64,000 nucleotides of DNA from Chloroflexota bacterium (GCA_013388735.1 JACAES010000081.1:1-64000); one strand, 5' to 3'; shown: positions 10,577 to 20,927, counted from the stretch's first letter. The notes: generated from the sequence alone by a model not told the origin. Made by a program: numbers and translations.

Positions 10577-10697
10577 ACGGTCGGGCGCGGGTGAAACGGA
10601 CGCGCCCTCGTTCCTTTCTGCTGATCGGTCGAACGATGCGGGGACTTCGCCACCAGGCCGGGCGTCCCCTGGCTGTGTGCCGAATCTAGCCCGAAAC

Positions 10698-11435
10698 TCA
10701 GGCCGCCGCCAGTGTCAGGCGCAGGCCGGTGATGCCCACGCCGGGGCCAAAGTCGCGGCGCGGGTCAAGCTGCCAGCGCCCGGTCGCCATGTTGGTGACA
10801 ATACACAGCGAGGCATACGGCAGGCCAAGTTCCGCCGCCAGCCAGATTTCCGGCACCAGCGTCATGCCGACCACCGCCGCGCCGCCCCAGCCGTACAGGG
10901 CAATTTCCGCCGCCGTTTCCAGGCGCGGGCCTTCGGTGCAGACATACGTGCCATGAGCCGCCAGCGGCAGGCCGGACGCGGCGCAGGCTTGCAGCAGGCG
11001 GGCGCGCAGCCCTTCATCGAAGGGTTTTCCCTGGGGCATCGGGCGAGGGTGAGCCGGCGGCGCGTCCCCATCGTTTTCCGCAAAAGACGCCACCCGCGCC
11101 CGCGTCATGTCCAGTGCATCATCCGGCACAACCAGCTGGCCGACCTGCAAACCGGGCGCGATGGCTCCCACGCCGTTCCATGACAGCAGGCCGGACGCGC
11201 CCAACGCCCGCGCCGCCCACAAGTTCGCCCGATGGTTGACGAACGCCGCCGACCGCTGCAAGCCGCCCTCGCCGTGCCGCGAGCTGAACCAGACGTTTTT
11301 TTCGCCCGCTGCCAGCCGCACGAACGGCGCGGATGGGCCGTAAGGCGTGTCGAGAATCCGCCGCTCGCCCACCTGGGCAAAATCTTCCAGTCTGAGGTGA
11401 TAGGCAGCCGTGCCGCCAAAAATGACGGTGGTCAT
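10698..11435 (-). CDS. MTAP/PNP family nucleoside phosphorylase
   Basis: GTYVCTEGPRLETAAEI, VGMTLVPEIWLAAELGLPYASLCIVTNMATG motifs. Confidence 0.92.
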   Translation of the reverse strand: MTTVIFGGTAAYHLRLEDFAQVGERRILDTPYGPSAPFVRLAAGEKNVWFSSRHGEGGLQRSAAFVNHRANLWAARALGASGLLSWNGVGAIAPGLQVGQLVVPDDALDMTRARVASFAENDGDAPPAHPRPMPQGKPFDEGLRARLLQACAASGLPLAAHGTYVCTEGPRLETAAEIALYGWGGAAVVGMTLVPEIWLAAELGLPYASLCIVTNMATGRWQLDPRRDFGPGVGITGLRLTLAAA

Positions 11436-12202
11436 AACGGTTTAAGTGCTGAGCGCTGAGTCAAATGAGAACTGAGGTACGCCATCATCTGGTCGCGGGC
11501 ATAGTCGTACATACGGATTTCGATTTCGGCCAGCATTTCCGGCGGCACGTTGTCCCACAGCGGGCGCATCTGCTCCGGCGAGTCCAGCAGGGCGCGCAGT
11601 TCGTCCGCCGTTTTGTTGATGCGCGGCCCGAACACCGCCAGCGTCTCGCTGTGGCCGCCGGGCCTGATCTGGGCCGCGATAAAGTCGCGCCATTCGTAAA
11701 GCGTCAGATCATCAATGAAGGGCAGCCAGCCGTTGGGTCGGACGGCGGCCAGCGCCGGGTGCTGCCAGGCTTCCAGCCGGGCGAAGTCGCGCTCGTCCAT
11801 GTGGATGAGCAGCGCATGAAGCAGCACGAACCGGATGCTGCGCGCCGCGCCCCAATCGTGCCGGACGAATCGCGGCTCCAGCATGTGCGTCGTCCAGATT
11901 TCATCCATCGAAAGATGCGCCACGTATCCGGCCACAAAAGCCCGCTGCGCTGCATCGTCTGACCCTTGCAAGGCCGGAAACCGGTTCAGCATCACACGCC
12001 AGGGCGCTTCGGTCATGGGTTTGTCGTAGGCGTAAAAGTGGGTGTCCTCGCGCCGGCTGCCGGGGGGTCGCGCATCGGCGGCCACGCTGCCCAGCAGGAA
12101 CGGGCCGCGTTCGGCCTCCAGCAGGGCGCGTATGTCCGACGACACGCGGTCATCGGCCAGCAAAAGCTGGGCAGCGGCAAGATGGGTAAACGGAGTCGGC
12201 AT
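11432..12202 (-). CDS. zinc-dependent phospholipase C-like protein (ORF extends upstream; start MPTPFTH preferred)
   Basis: MPTPFTHLAAAQLLLAD...FLLGSVAADARPP...FVAGYVAHLSMDEIWT; ATGA-type overlap with the phosphorylase gene. Confidence 0.8.
   Translation of the reverse strand: MPTPFTHLAAAQLLLADDRVSSDIRALLEAERGPFLLGSVAADARPPGSRREDTHFYAYDKPMTEAPWRVMLNRFPALQGSDDAAQRAFVAGYVAHLSMDEIWTTHMLEPRFVRHDWGAARSIRFVLLHALLIHMDERDFARLEAWQHPALAAVRPNGWLPFIDDLTLYEWRDFIAAQIRPGGHSETLAVFGPRINKTADELRALLDSPEQMRPLWDNVPPEMLAEIEIRMYDYARDQMMAYLSSHLTQRSALKPL
11446..11473. repeat. degenerate heptamer tandem repeat at the 3' end of the PLC-like gene
   Basis: GTGCTGA GCGCTGA GTCAAAT GAGAACT. Confidence 0.5.
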
Positions 12203-12393
12203 GGGCGGTATTGTAGCGCCGCATCCGGCCAGATGCGAGAGCCGTCTCGTTAAATTCTCTGGAACAGACTCATTCTTCTCTGGGCAAATCAGGATTAACA
12301 GCATGTGAGAAATATGACTGATGGGACTTGTAAATAGTGATTGCATATGGTTAAATTATAAGTTGTTGCAACTGGAAATTTACCGGAAGGTTT

Positions 12394-14406
12394 TTGATGA
12401 GCATCCTCTCTTATGCCAACGAACAGAGCAGTGAGCAGACCTCCGCTCGACCGCCCTGGCTGACGCAAAGTTGGCTGGAGCCGCGTTTTGTGGCCGTCAC
12501 GCTGGCGGCGATTGCGCTTAGTTTATTGAGCGAGCGGCTGGGCTGGCCGGGCTGGCTGACGACCGCCTTCAACGTCCTCTCGTATGTAACCGGCGGCATG
12601 TTCGGCCTGAAGGGCGCGCTGGAAAGCCTGCGCGAACGCAGGCTGGACGTAGACCTGCTGATGATCCTGGCGGCGCTGGGCGCGGCGGTGGTGGATCAGT
12701 GGCACGAGGGCGCAATGCTGCTGTTCCTGTTTTCGCTCAGCAACGTGCTTCAGGATTACGCCATTGGCCGCAGCCGCCAGGCAATCCGCAGCCTGATGAA
12801 ACTCTACCCGGCAGAGGCGAAAGTGCGCCGTGATGGCACGGTGCAGACGCTCAAAATTGAAAAAATTCGCGCCGGCGACGTGGTATTGATTGAGCCGGGC
12901 GAGCGTATCCCGGTAGACGGCCTGGTGATTAACGGGCGCTCGGCGGTAGATCAGGCGCCCATCACGGGCGAGTCCATGCCGGTCGAAAAAAGCAGGGGCG
13001 ATAAGGTGTTCGCCGGGACGCTCAACGGCCAGGGCGCGCTGGATGTGCAGGCCACCCAGTCGGCGCAGGATACCACGCTGGCACGCATCATCAAAATGGT
13101 GGAAGAAGCGCAGGACTCCAAAGCCCCCACCGAACGCTTCCTGGAGCGCTTTGAGCAGATTTACGCCCGGCTCATCCTGGGCGGCGTAGGACTGTTCATC
13201 ATCATTCCGCCCGCGCTGGGGCTGGTGGACTTCGAGAGCAACTTTTACCGGGCGATGGTGCTGATGACAGTCGCTTCGCCCTGCGCGCTGGTTATCAGCA
13301 CCCCGGCCTCGTTCATTTCGGCCATCGCCGCCGCTGCCCGCAACGGCGTGTTGTTCAAGGGCGGCGCGTACCTGGAAGGGCTGGCGGGCATCAAAGCCGT
13401 CACCTTCGATAAAACCGGCACGCTGACGATTGGCCGCCCGGTCGTCACCGATGTGGTGTCGTGCTGCGAACTGTGCGAAAACGACCTGCTGTCGGTAGCG
13501 GCCTCGGTCGAGTCGCGTTCGGAACATCCGCTGGCAAAAGCCATCGTGCGCGCGGCGGAAGAACGCGGCCTGCCGGTGAGCGACGTGGACGATTTTAAGG
13601 CCGAAATGGGCTTAGGTGTGGTGGCGCAGGTAGACGGCAAAACCGTCCACCTGGGCAATATCAAGTTTTTGGAGCAGAGTGGCACGATGCCGGAGTACCT
13701 ATCCGCCGCTTATACCCGGCTGGAAGCCGAGGGTAAATCGGTCATCGGCGTGGTGCGTCAGGATCACTGCCGGGACTGCGGCGCGTGCGACCAGGCCGCC
13801 GACCGGAACGAGTGGATGGGCGTGGTGGCGATGGCCGACCAGATTCGCCCGGAGGCGGCGGGCATCGTGCGGGCGCTGCACGCCGACGGCCTGCGGGTGG
13901 CGATGCTGACCGGCGATAACCCCCGCGTGGCGCGCAGCATCGCCGACCAGCTTGGCATAGACGCGGTGTATGCCGAACTGCTGCCGGAAGATAAGGTGCG
14001 GGTGCTGAAGCAGATTCAGGACGAAACCGGCCCGGTGGCGATGGTCGGCGACGGTGTGAACGACGCCCCGGCGCTGGCGACGGCGGCCATCGGGGTGGCG
14101 ATGGGCGCTGCCGGTACGGACGTGGCGCTGGAAACTGCCGACGTGGTGCTGATGGGCGACAAGCTGGAACTGATCCCCTACGCGCTGAAGCTCAGCCGCA
14201 AGGCGCGGCGCGTGGTCTGGCAGAACATCGGTTTTGCGATAGCCGTCATCGTCGTGCTGATTCTGAGCGCGTTTTTCGTCAACCTGCCGCTGCCGCTGGG
14301 CGTGCTGGGCCACGAAGGCAGCACCGTGATCGTGGTGCTGAACGGCCTGATTTCGCTGCTGGTGTGGCCGGAGATCAGACGGCGGCGCGGCGCGCCCCTG
14401 GCATAA
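12394..14406 (+). CDS. heavy-metal translocating P-type ATPase, P1B-4 type
   Basis: FDKTGTLTIG, MTVASPCALVIST (SPC), MVGDGVNDAPAL, GVLGHEGSTVIVVLNGL (HEGST, P1B-4 signature). Confidence 0.95.
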   Translation: MMSILSYANEQSSEQTSARPPWLTQSWLEPRFVAVTLAAIALSLLSERLGWPGWLTTAFNVLSYVTGGMFGLKGALESLRERRLDVDLLMILAALGAAVVDQWHEGAMLLFLFSLSNVLQDYAIGRSRQAIRSLMKLYPAEAKVRRDGTVQTLKIEKIRAGDVVLIEPGERIPVDGLVINGRSAVDQAPITGESMPVEKSRGDKVFAGTLNGQGALDVQATQSAQDTTLARIIKMVEEAQDSKAPTERFLERFEQIYARLILGGVGLFIIIPPALGLVDFESNFYRAMVLMTVASPCALVISTPASFISAIAAAARNGVLFKGGAYLEGLAGIKAVTFDKTGTLTIGRPVVTDVVSCCELCENDLLSVAASVESRSEHPLAKAIVRAAEERGLPVSDVDDFKAEMGLGVVAQVDGKTVHLGNIKFLEQSGTMPEYLSAAYTRLEAEGKSVIGVVRQDHCRDCGACDQAADRNEWMGVVAMADQIRPEAAGIVRALHADGLRVAMLTGDNPRVARSIADQLGIDAVYAELLPEDKVRVLKQIQDETGPVAMVGDGVNDAPALATAAIGVAMGAAGTDVALETADVVLMGDKLELIPYALKLSRKARRVVWQNIGFAIAVIVVLILSAFFVNLPLPLGVLGHEGSTVIVVLNGLISLLVWPEIRRRRGAPLA

Positions 14407-14440
14407 ATCCGCAGCGGGGCAGCCGCTTTGAGGACGAGCA

Positions 14441-14469
14441 AAGGGCGCAGCGAACGGCTGCGCCTTTTG
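14441..14469 (+). terminator. rho-independent terminator after the P1B-ATPase gene
   Basis: GGCGCAGC-GAACG-GCTGCGCC-TTTT, perfect 8-bp stem. Confidence 0.85.
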
Positions 14470-14515
14470 TATTTCGGCTGTGATATACTGACAGCAGAGA
14501 GGTTAGGCGAGGATT

Positions 14516-15172
14516 GTGAGCATGGCTGTGATGAATCCCCCGGTAGAGCAGGCCGCTGACGAAGCGGCTGCCGCGCCGCAGGTATCGCTGGAAGCCTATC
14601 TGGAACGCCACGCAGCGCACTTCTGCGAATGGGTCGAAGGAGAGGTTATCCCGATGTCACCGATCAGTTTGGATCACATCTCTGCAACGGATTATCTCTC
14701 GCTGCTGCTGCGGATATATTTTACATTCAGGCCGATTGGCCGCGTGATCCCCGCCCCCTTCGTGATGCGCCTGCCGGCCTTCCCCAACCGCCGCCGCGAA
14801 CCGGATTTGCAGATCATCCTGAAGGATAACCCCGGCACGCTGACCGAAACCTATATGGACGGCCCGGCGGATATTTGCATTGAAGTCGTTTCGGCGGAGA
14901 GCGTGGCGCGCGATCATGGCGATAAGTTTGAGGAATACGAAAAAGGCGGCGTGCGCGAATACTGGATTGTAGACCCGATTCGCAGCGAAGGCCGTTTTTA
15001 CCGCCGGAGTGACGAGGGCATTTTTCTGCGCCAGACCGAGGACGCCGAAGGGTTTTACCGGACGCCGCTGCTGCCGGGTTTCGCGCTGCACGTGCCGACG
15101 CTGTGGCAGGACGCGCTGCCTGACCCGATCAGAACCGTCGAGGCGGTGAAGGCGCTATTAAACGAGCCGTAG
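14516..15172 (+). CDS. Uma2 family (DUF820) endonuclease-like protein
   Basis: EPDLQIIL...PADICIEVVSAESVARDHGDKFEEYEKGGVREYWIVDP. Confidence 0.95.
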   Translation: MSMAVMNPPVEQAADEAAAAPQVSLEAYLERHAAHFCEWVEGEVIPMSPISLDHISATDYLSLLLRIYFTFRPIGRVIPAPFVMRLPAFPNRRREPDLQIILKDNPGTLTETYMDGPADICIEVVSAESVARDHGDKFEEYEKGGVREYWIVDPIRSEGRFYRRSDEGIFLRQTEDAEGFYRTPLLPGFALHVPTLWQDALPDPIRTVEAVKALLNEP

Positions 15173-15196
15173 GGGCAGGTTTCTAAACCTGCCCCC
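15171..15196. repeat. palindromic repeat / possible bidirectional terminator between convergent genes
   Basis: GGGGCAGGTT-TCTA-AACCTGCCCC, perfect 10-bp stem; the TAG stop of Uma2 overlaps its start. Confidence 0.7.
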
Positions 15197-15213
15197 ACAA
15201 AATCAATGTTGGG

Positions 15214-16599
15214 TTACGGCGCGGCCATCGCTGCGCCCAGGGTGGCACAGGCGCTGCACGTATTATTCGGGCGGATGATGGCATAACCCGCCTGCGGGTC
15301 GGCACCGTATTCGGTCGAATCCACGTTCCAGACGATCAGCAGCCGCACGCGCCCAGAGCGTTTCGCCAGCGTGGTCGCTTCCGCCAGCCAGACCGCCTGA
15401 TCCTGCGCCGTGACGTTCGCCGCCCAGTCGAAGCCTGCCGGCAGCGGGCCGTAACCTTCCGGCGACAGATACCCCAGTTCGGTGAAACACAGCGGCTTGC
15501 TGGAGATGATGGACGTGTAGGTACTCACCATCGTCTGATAGTAGCGCGTGTAGTGGTTGGGGTTGCCGCGCGGGTCGCCGCTGGTGCGGGTGGGCGACAG
15601 GATGCCCTCATTGTAGTGGATGCCCACGCAGTCCATGAACTGCGTCGCCCCGGACTGCGCCATCTGCCGCAAAAACGGCGCGTCGTCGCAGCCGCTGCCG
15701 GTGCAGCCGCCGAAGAAACCGGTCGGGGCGGGCGCGCCGCTGATGACCAGCACATTCGAGTTGGCGCGTTTGATGGCCTGGTAGGCCGCGCTCAACATCT
15801 GGGTATATGCCGCGCCGCTGATCTGCCCGGCAGGCCACTCGCGGTCAATATTCTGCTCATTCCAGACTTCAATCGCGTCCGGGTTAAGCGCCGCCACGCC
15901 GGCCAGGAAGTTGGCGAAATTCTGGTAATACTGGGTGGGATTGGCGGCAAGCTGCGCCCGGTCGCCCACCACGCTTAAGAGAATTTTAAAACCGTTGCTG
16001 CGGGCGGCGTCAATCGCGCCCTGGGCGATGCTGGCCGGGGCGCTGCCGTTCCAGCGCACCTGCGTTTTAGCCCAGGTCATGCCGGCGGCGCGCATCTGCG
16101 CCGGGTACGAGAAGCTGAAGACATGCCCGCCCAGTTCAAAGCTGCCGGTGATCGGCCCCGGGCCGGGCTGGTCAATCCCGCCGCCGGGCGGAATAATCAA
16201 CACCTGCCCCGGATAAATCAGATTCGGGTTCGAGATGTTATTACGCTGGGCGATGGCTGATGTGGTGGTATTAAAGCGGCGCGCAATCGCGCTCAGATAG
16301 TCGCCGCGCACGACCGTATAGGTTGTTTCGGTCGGCGGCGTGGGGGTGACAATCGGCGGTGGCTGCTGTCCGCCGGTTGTGCCGGGGATATACAACGTTT
16401 GTCCGACATAAATCAGATTCCAGTTGTAGATGCCGTTGCGAGCGGCAATGGCCGCCATCGTCACGTTATAGCGCAGCGAGATACGGAAAAGATTTTCGCC
16501 CGGCTGCACCACATGGACAACTTCGCTCTGCGCCAGCACGGTGACGCCGAATGACATCAGAAGCGCCAGCAGGCTCATGATCAGGATGAAGCGACGCAT
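15214..16599 (-). CDS. secreted LysM (x2) protein with glycoside-hydrolase-like catalytic domain
   Basis: HVVQPGENLFRISLRYNVTMAAIAARNGI and YTVVRGDYLSAIARRFNTTTSAIAQRNNI LysM repeats; EVWNEQNIDREWP cellulase-like motif; signal peptide from MRRFILIM. Confidence 0.88.
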   Translation of the reverse strand: MRRFILIMSLLALLMSFGVTVLAQSEVVHVVQPGENLFRISLRYNVTMAAIAARNGIYNWNLIYVGQTLYIPGTTGGQQPPPIVTPTPPTETTYTVVRGDYLSAIARRFNTTTSAIAQRNNISNPNLIYPGQVLIIPPGGGIDQPGPGPITGSFELGGHVFSFSYPAQMRAAGMTWAKTQVRWNGSAPASIAQGAIDAARSNGFKILLSVVGDRAQLAANPTQYYQNFANFLAGVAALNPDAIEVWNEQNIDREWPAGQISGAAYTQMLSAAYQAIKRANSNVLVISGAPAPTGFFGGCTGSGCDDAPFLRQMAQSGATQFMDCVGIHYNEGILSPTRTSGDPRGNPNHYTRYYQTMVSTYTSIISSKPLCFTELGYLSPEGYGPLPAGFDWAANVTAQDQAVWLAEATTLAKRSGRVRLLIVWNVDSTEYGADPQAGYAIIRPNNTCSACATLGAAMAAP

Positions 16600-16733
16600 A
16601 GGGACTCCTTTTTGCTGCGGCTGGTAATAATCCGTTTCACATTCTTTGAAAGCTAAGTGTAGCACGAAGTTAAAAAACGCGCAGGCAAGTTTTTTCGACA
16701 TCGAATGAATCGGCGGATAACATGTCCCGCCGG

Positions 16734-17321
16734 CTATTCGGCGCGTTTGCGCTGCAAGGCGCGCGCTTCGGCCAGCACAAAATCCACCGCCGCCGTGATG
16801 GTCGGGTCGGGCAGCGCGGCAGGCGGCACATCAGCAATCGTGTGGTCGAGCAGCGCCGGCGAATCGTCCAGGCGCGCCACGCCGACCTGCCCCGCCGTCA
16901 CCGCCGCCAGCCGCAGCAGGCCATTTTCCAGCCGCGTGGACTCGGCGGGGGCGAGTATGACCGTCAGCGCATGGGACGGCGACGGAATGGCCTCGACGGT
17001 CAATGCCAGTTTATCGTCTGCCCAGGGATGCTGTTCGTCCACCAGCGCCAGGCCAAGCAGGTTGGCGCGCAGGCGGCTGCGATCTTCGTCCGACAGGCGG
17101 ACGCGCGCGGCATGAAAGCCCATCGCGTCCAGCACGATCAGCGCCGAACGCCCGCCGGTGATGGCGCAGTGCCACACGTCCGGCGCGCACGACTCGCCCA
17201 GGTCGAGCAGCAGCGTTTGTCCCGGCGGCTGCCGACGGCGGAGCATTTGCAGGAAGGTATACAGCCGGGGCAGCCCGTCCAGGTCGCCCCGGATTCCGCC
17301 GGTGTAAAAAAGCGTCAGCAT
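16734..17321 (-). CDS. hypothetical protein, metallophosphatase/5'-nucleotidase-like N-terminus
   Basis: MLTLFYTGGIRGDLDGLPRLYTFLQML...LLLDLGESCAPD. Confidence 0.6.
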   Translation of the reverse strand: MLTLFYTGGIRGDLDGLPRLYTFLQMLRRRQPPGQTLLLDLGESCAPDVWHCAITGGRSALIVLDAMGFHAARVRLSDEDRSRLRANLLGLALVDEQHPWADDKLALTVEAIPSPSHALTVILAPAESTRLENGLLRLAAVTAGQVGVARLDDSPALLDHTIADVPPAALPDPTITAAVDFVLAEARALQRKRAE

Positions 17322-17352
17322 AGGCCGGTGATCGCCGCGCCGGGCTGCCGGT

Positions 17353-18132
17353 TCAGCGGTGTTTCCATTCCGGCGGGCGTTTTTCGACAAAGGCCCTCAT
17401 GCCCTCGGTTTTGTCCTCGGTGCAAAACAGCAGGTAGAAGTTGCGCTTCTCGAAAACCAACCCTTCCGACAGGCTCAGCTCTTCAGCCTTGTTCACAGCG
17501 TCTTTAATCATGCGCACGGCGACAGCAGGCATGGCAGCGATTTTGGCGGCCAGCTTCAGGGCTTCGTCCAGGTAGCTGTCCACCGGGTAAACCTGGTTGA
17601 CCAGGCCGTAATGCCGCGCTTCCTCGGCGCTGAGATGCCGGTTGGTCAGGCACATTTCCATCGCCAGCGCCTTGCCGACCGCGCGGGTGAGCCGCTGCGT
17701 GCCGCCCGCGCCGGGCATGATGCCGATGGTGATTTCCGGCTGGCCGAATTTAGCCGTCTCGGAAGCGACGATCAGGTCGCACATCATCGCCATCTCGCAG
17801 CCGCCGCCCAGCGCCCAGCCGGACACGGCGGCGATGATCGGCTTATGGATGCGCGCCAGCCGCGACCAGTCGGTGAAGTCCTGCCCGGCGAACAGGGTCA
17901 CGGCGTCGGTATCGGCCATCTGTTTGATGTCCGCCCCGGCGGCGAAGGCTTTGTCGCTGCCGGTGAGAACTAGACAGCGCACTGCCTCGTCGCGGTCGAA
18001 GGCTTCCAGCGCCTCGAACACCTCGCGCGTCAGATCGCCGTTGAGCGCGTTGAGCGCCTGCGGGCGGTTGAGGCGCACCAGCCCGACGCCGGGGACGGGC
18101 GTTTCAACCAGGATATTTTCGTAAGTCGTCAT
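17353..18132 (-). CDS. enoyl-CoA hydratase (crotonase family)
   Basis: FAAGADIKQMA, AAVSGWALGGGCEMAMMCDLIVASETAKFGQPEITIGIMPGAGGTQRL. Confidence 0.97.
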   Translation of the reverse strand: MTTYENILVETPVPGVGLVRLNRPQALNALNGDLTREVFEALEAFDRDEAVRCLVLTGSDKAFAAGADIKQMADTDAVTLFAGQDFTDWSRLARIHKPIIAAVSGWALGGGCEMAMMCDLIVASETAKFGQPEITIGIMPGAGGTQRLTRAVGKALAMEMCLTNRHLSAEEARHYGLVNQVYPVDSYLDEALKLAAKIAAMPAVAVRMIKDAVNKAEELSLSEGLVFEKRNFYLLFCTEDKTEGMRAFVEKRPPEWKHR

Positions 18133-18161
18133 AATATTTTTTACTCCTCTGAAAAGAAACA

Positions 18162-18190
18162 GTTCTGAGTTCCGGGTGCTGAGTTCTGAG
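18162..18190. repeat. degenerate heptamer tandem repeat
   Basis: GTTCTGA GTTCCGG GTGCTGA GTTCTGA. Confidence 0.55.
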
Positions 18191-18228
18191 AAAAGGCAGC
18201 CGGCGCGGCGCAGGGCCGCAGCGGTTGT

Positions 18229-19233
18229 TCAATCCTCCGGCTGCATGGTTGCACCGTCATAATCCGGCTGGGCCTCCGGCGGCCTGTCCTGCGCCAGCCG
18301 TTTTTGTTTGAGCAGATACAGCGGGCGGCCTTTGACTTCTTCAAAGATCATGCCGATGTACTGCGCCAGGATGCCGACCGAAATCAACTGCACGCCGCTG
18401 ACCACCAGCAGCACGGCAATCACCGATGTCCAGCCGGGGACGGTTTCATGAAAAAACGCCCACACCACCAGGGCATAAATCAGGTACAGCATCGCCAGGC
18501 CGGTGAGCGCCAGCCCCAGCAGGGTGATGAGGTCGAGCGCCCCGGTCGAAAAGGAAAAAAAGCCGTAACGCGCCAGCCGCAGCATTTTCGTCCAGGTATA
18601 TTTCGACCGGTCGGCGAAGCGTTCCGCTTCCTGGTAATACACGATCTGGTAGGAAAAACCCATCCAGGGAACCATGCCACGCAGATAGCGGTGAGTCTCG
18701 CGCATCTGGCGCAGGCTTTCCACCGCCGGGCGCGACATCAGCCGGAAGTCCATCGCGCCGCTGATGATGTCAATCCGCGTCAGGCGTTTGAGCAGGCGGT
18801 AAAAGATACGGGCGGTGGATTTTTTCGCCCAACTGCGATGATCTTCGTTGGCGCGAACGGCGTACACCACTTCCGCGCCGGCTTCGTAGGCGCGCACCAG
18901 GTCGGCGATAGCCGCCGGCGGGTGCTGCAAATCGCCATCCATCGTGACGACCGCTTCGCCGCCGGCATGGTCTAACCCGGCGGTGAGCGCGGCCTGATGG
19001 CCGAAGTTGCGCGTCAGCGAAAGCACCGTCACGCGGCTGTCGCGGTCGGCCAGGGTGTTCAGCAGGCGCAGCGTATCATCGGTGCTGCCGTCGTCCACAA
19101 ACACGAAATTGTACGCAAAATGCAGTTGATCGAGCGCCGCGCAGGTTTGCTCGTAAAAAGCCAGCACCCCGCCCTGTTCGTTATAAAACGGCACGACGAC
19201 GGTTAAACTGGATAGTTGGCGCTGTTTATCCAT
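18229..19233 (-). CDS. family 2 glycosyltransferase (DPM1/GtrB-like)
   Basis: LTVVVPFYNEQGGV...VFVDDGSTDDTLRLL...VTMDGDLQHPPAAI; two C-terminal TM helices. Confidence 0.95.
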   Translation of the reverse strand: MDKQRQLSSLTVVVPFYNEQGGVLAFYEQTCAALDQLHFAYNFVFVDDGSTDDTLRLLNTLADRDSRVTVLSLTRNFGHQAALTAGLDHAGGEAVVTMDGDLQHPPAAIADLVRAYEAGAEVVYAVRANEDHRSWAKKSTARIFYRLLKRLTRIDIISGAMDFRLMSRPAVESLRQMRETHRYLRGMVPWMGFSYQIVYYQEAERFADRSKYTWTKMLRLARYGFFSFSTGALDLITLLGLALTGLAMLYLIYALVVWAFFHETVPGWTSVIAVLLVVSGVQLISVGILAQYIGMIFEEVKGRPLYLLKQKRLAQDRPPEAQPDYDGATMQPED

Positions 19234-19337
19234 GAGGCCATCCTCAGAATTCCCGCCTCCAATGATATATGCGAACAAGTAGACTGCCTACTTGGAACGG
19301 TAGGCAGTCAGCAGCAGTCGCCGGTTTGACGACAGGT

Positions 19338-20612
19338 TTATCGCTTGGAGATCGGCACGAACTCGCGTTCCTGCTCGCCGATGTAAATCTGGCGCGGGCG
19401 AGCGATGCGTGTGTGTTTGTCCTGGCGCATTTCCTTCCACTGGGCAATCCAGCCCGGCAGACGCCCAATGGCAAACATGACGGTGAACATATTGGTCGGG
19501 ATGCCCATCGCCCGGTAGATGATGCCACTGTAGAAGTCCACGTTGGGGTACAGCTTGCGCTCGACGAAATACGGGTCTTCCAGCGCGACCGCTTCCAGGT
19601 TCTTGGCGATGTCCAGCAGCGGGTCGTTGATGCCCAGCGCCTCCAGCACCTCATCCGCCGACTGTTTCAGAATCCGGGCGCGCGGGTCGAAGTTGCGGTA
19701 GACACGGTGGCCGAAGCCCATCAGCCGGAAGTCCGAGTTTTTGTCCTTCGCCATATCCACATACTTGCGGTAGTTGCCGCCGTCGTCGCGGATCATTTGC
19801 AGCATCTCGATCACTTCCTGGTTCGCGCCGCCGTGCAGCGGCCCCCACAGCGCGCAGATGCCCGCCCCGATGGACGCGAACAGCCCGGCGCGGCTGCTGC
19901 CGACCATGCGCACCGTCGAGGTGCTGCAATTCTGTTCGTGGTCGGCGTGCAGGATGAGCAGCAGATTGAGCGCACGTTCCAGTACTTCCGGCACCTGATA
20001 GTCCATCGTCGGCAGGTCGAACATCATGTTCAGGAAGTTGGCGGTATAGCTCAGGTCGTTGCGCGGGTAGATGTAGGGATGTCCCATCGCATGTTTGTAG
20101 GAAAAAGCCGCGATGGTGGGCAGCTTGGCAAGCAGCCGGATGATGTTCAGGTTAACGGTATCCGGGTCATCGGCTTCCTCGTAATAGTTCGCCAGCGAGA
20201 TGACCATCGCCGCCAGAATCCCCATCGGGTGCGCCGACGACGTGTAGGTGTCCAGCGCCTTTTTGATGTTCTCGTTGACCAGCGTATGGTAAGTGATCTG
20301 GCGCTCGAACTCTGCCAGTTCGTCCTGCTGCGGCAGGCGGCCATGAATGAGCAGGTAAGAAACCTCGGTGAAGCTGGCAAGCGTGGCGATCTGCTCGATA
20401 GGATAACCCCGGTAGCGCAGAATACCCTGCTCGCCATCAATGTACGTGATGGCGCTTTCGCACGAGCCGGTGTTGCCGTAAGCAGGATCAAAAGCAATCG
20501 CTTTCGTCTTGGAACGCAGGGACCCAAAATCGATCCCTACTTCGCCCTCCGAGCCGACGATTACGGGGAATTCGTATTCCTGACCGTTGAGTGTGAGTTT
20601 AGCGTTTTCCAT
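19338..20612 (-). CDS. gltA: citrate synthase
   Basis: ILRYRGYPIEQIA, LILHADHEQNCSTSTVRMVGSS, LWGPLHGGANQEVIEML, MGFGHRVYRNFDPRA. Confidence 0.98.
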   Translation of the reverse strand: MENAKLTLNGQEYEFPVIVGSEGEVGIDFGSLRSKTKAIAFDPAYGNTGSCESAITYIDGEQGILRYRGYPIEQIATLASFTEVSYLLIHGRLPQQDELAEFERQITYHTLVNENIKKALDTYTSSAHPMGILAAMVISLANYYEEADDPDTVNLNIIRLLAKLPTIAAFSYKHAMGHPYIYPRNDLSYTANFLNMMFDLPTMDYQVPEVLERALNLLLILHADHEQNCSTSTVRMVGSSRAGLFASIGAGICALWGPLHGGANQEVIEMLQMIRDDGGNYRKYVDMAKDKNSDFRLMGFGHRVYRNFDPRARILKQSADEVLEALGINDPLLDIAKNLEAVALEDPYFVERKLYPNVDFYSGIIYRAMGIPTNMFTVMFAIGRLPGWIAQWKEMRQDKHTRIARPRQIYIGEQEREFVPISKR

Positions 20613-20927
20613 AAGAGGTCTCCATTTTGATGTAAGTAAATCAGCCGGTTCACCCCTGGCGAACCGAAAACATCGCTGTACTAACTATTGGAAGTGGTTA
20701 ACCGGTCTTTCGTTACCTGCACAGTGCTAAAACGTGAAGATGAAACCGGAAGGCAGGCGGCTGAAAGATTCCGCCATATAGCTTAACCCACTCTTGTGTT
20801 TCGTTCCACAACTCAGGGTAATCGCTTCAAAAGCATTCAGACCCCGTGATGGGAAGATGTTTCCTTAAGGGCGCAGCGACCGCAATCAGATGTAACATAA
20901 AATCAACGTAAACGACGGGTTGGTTCA

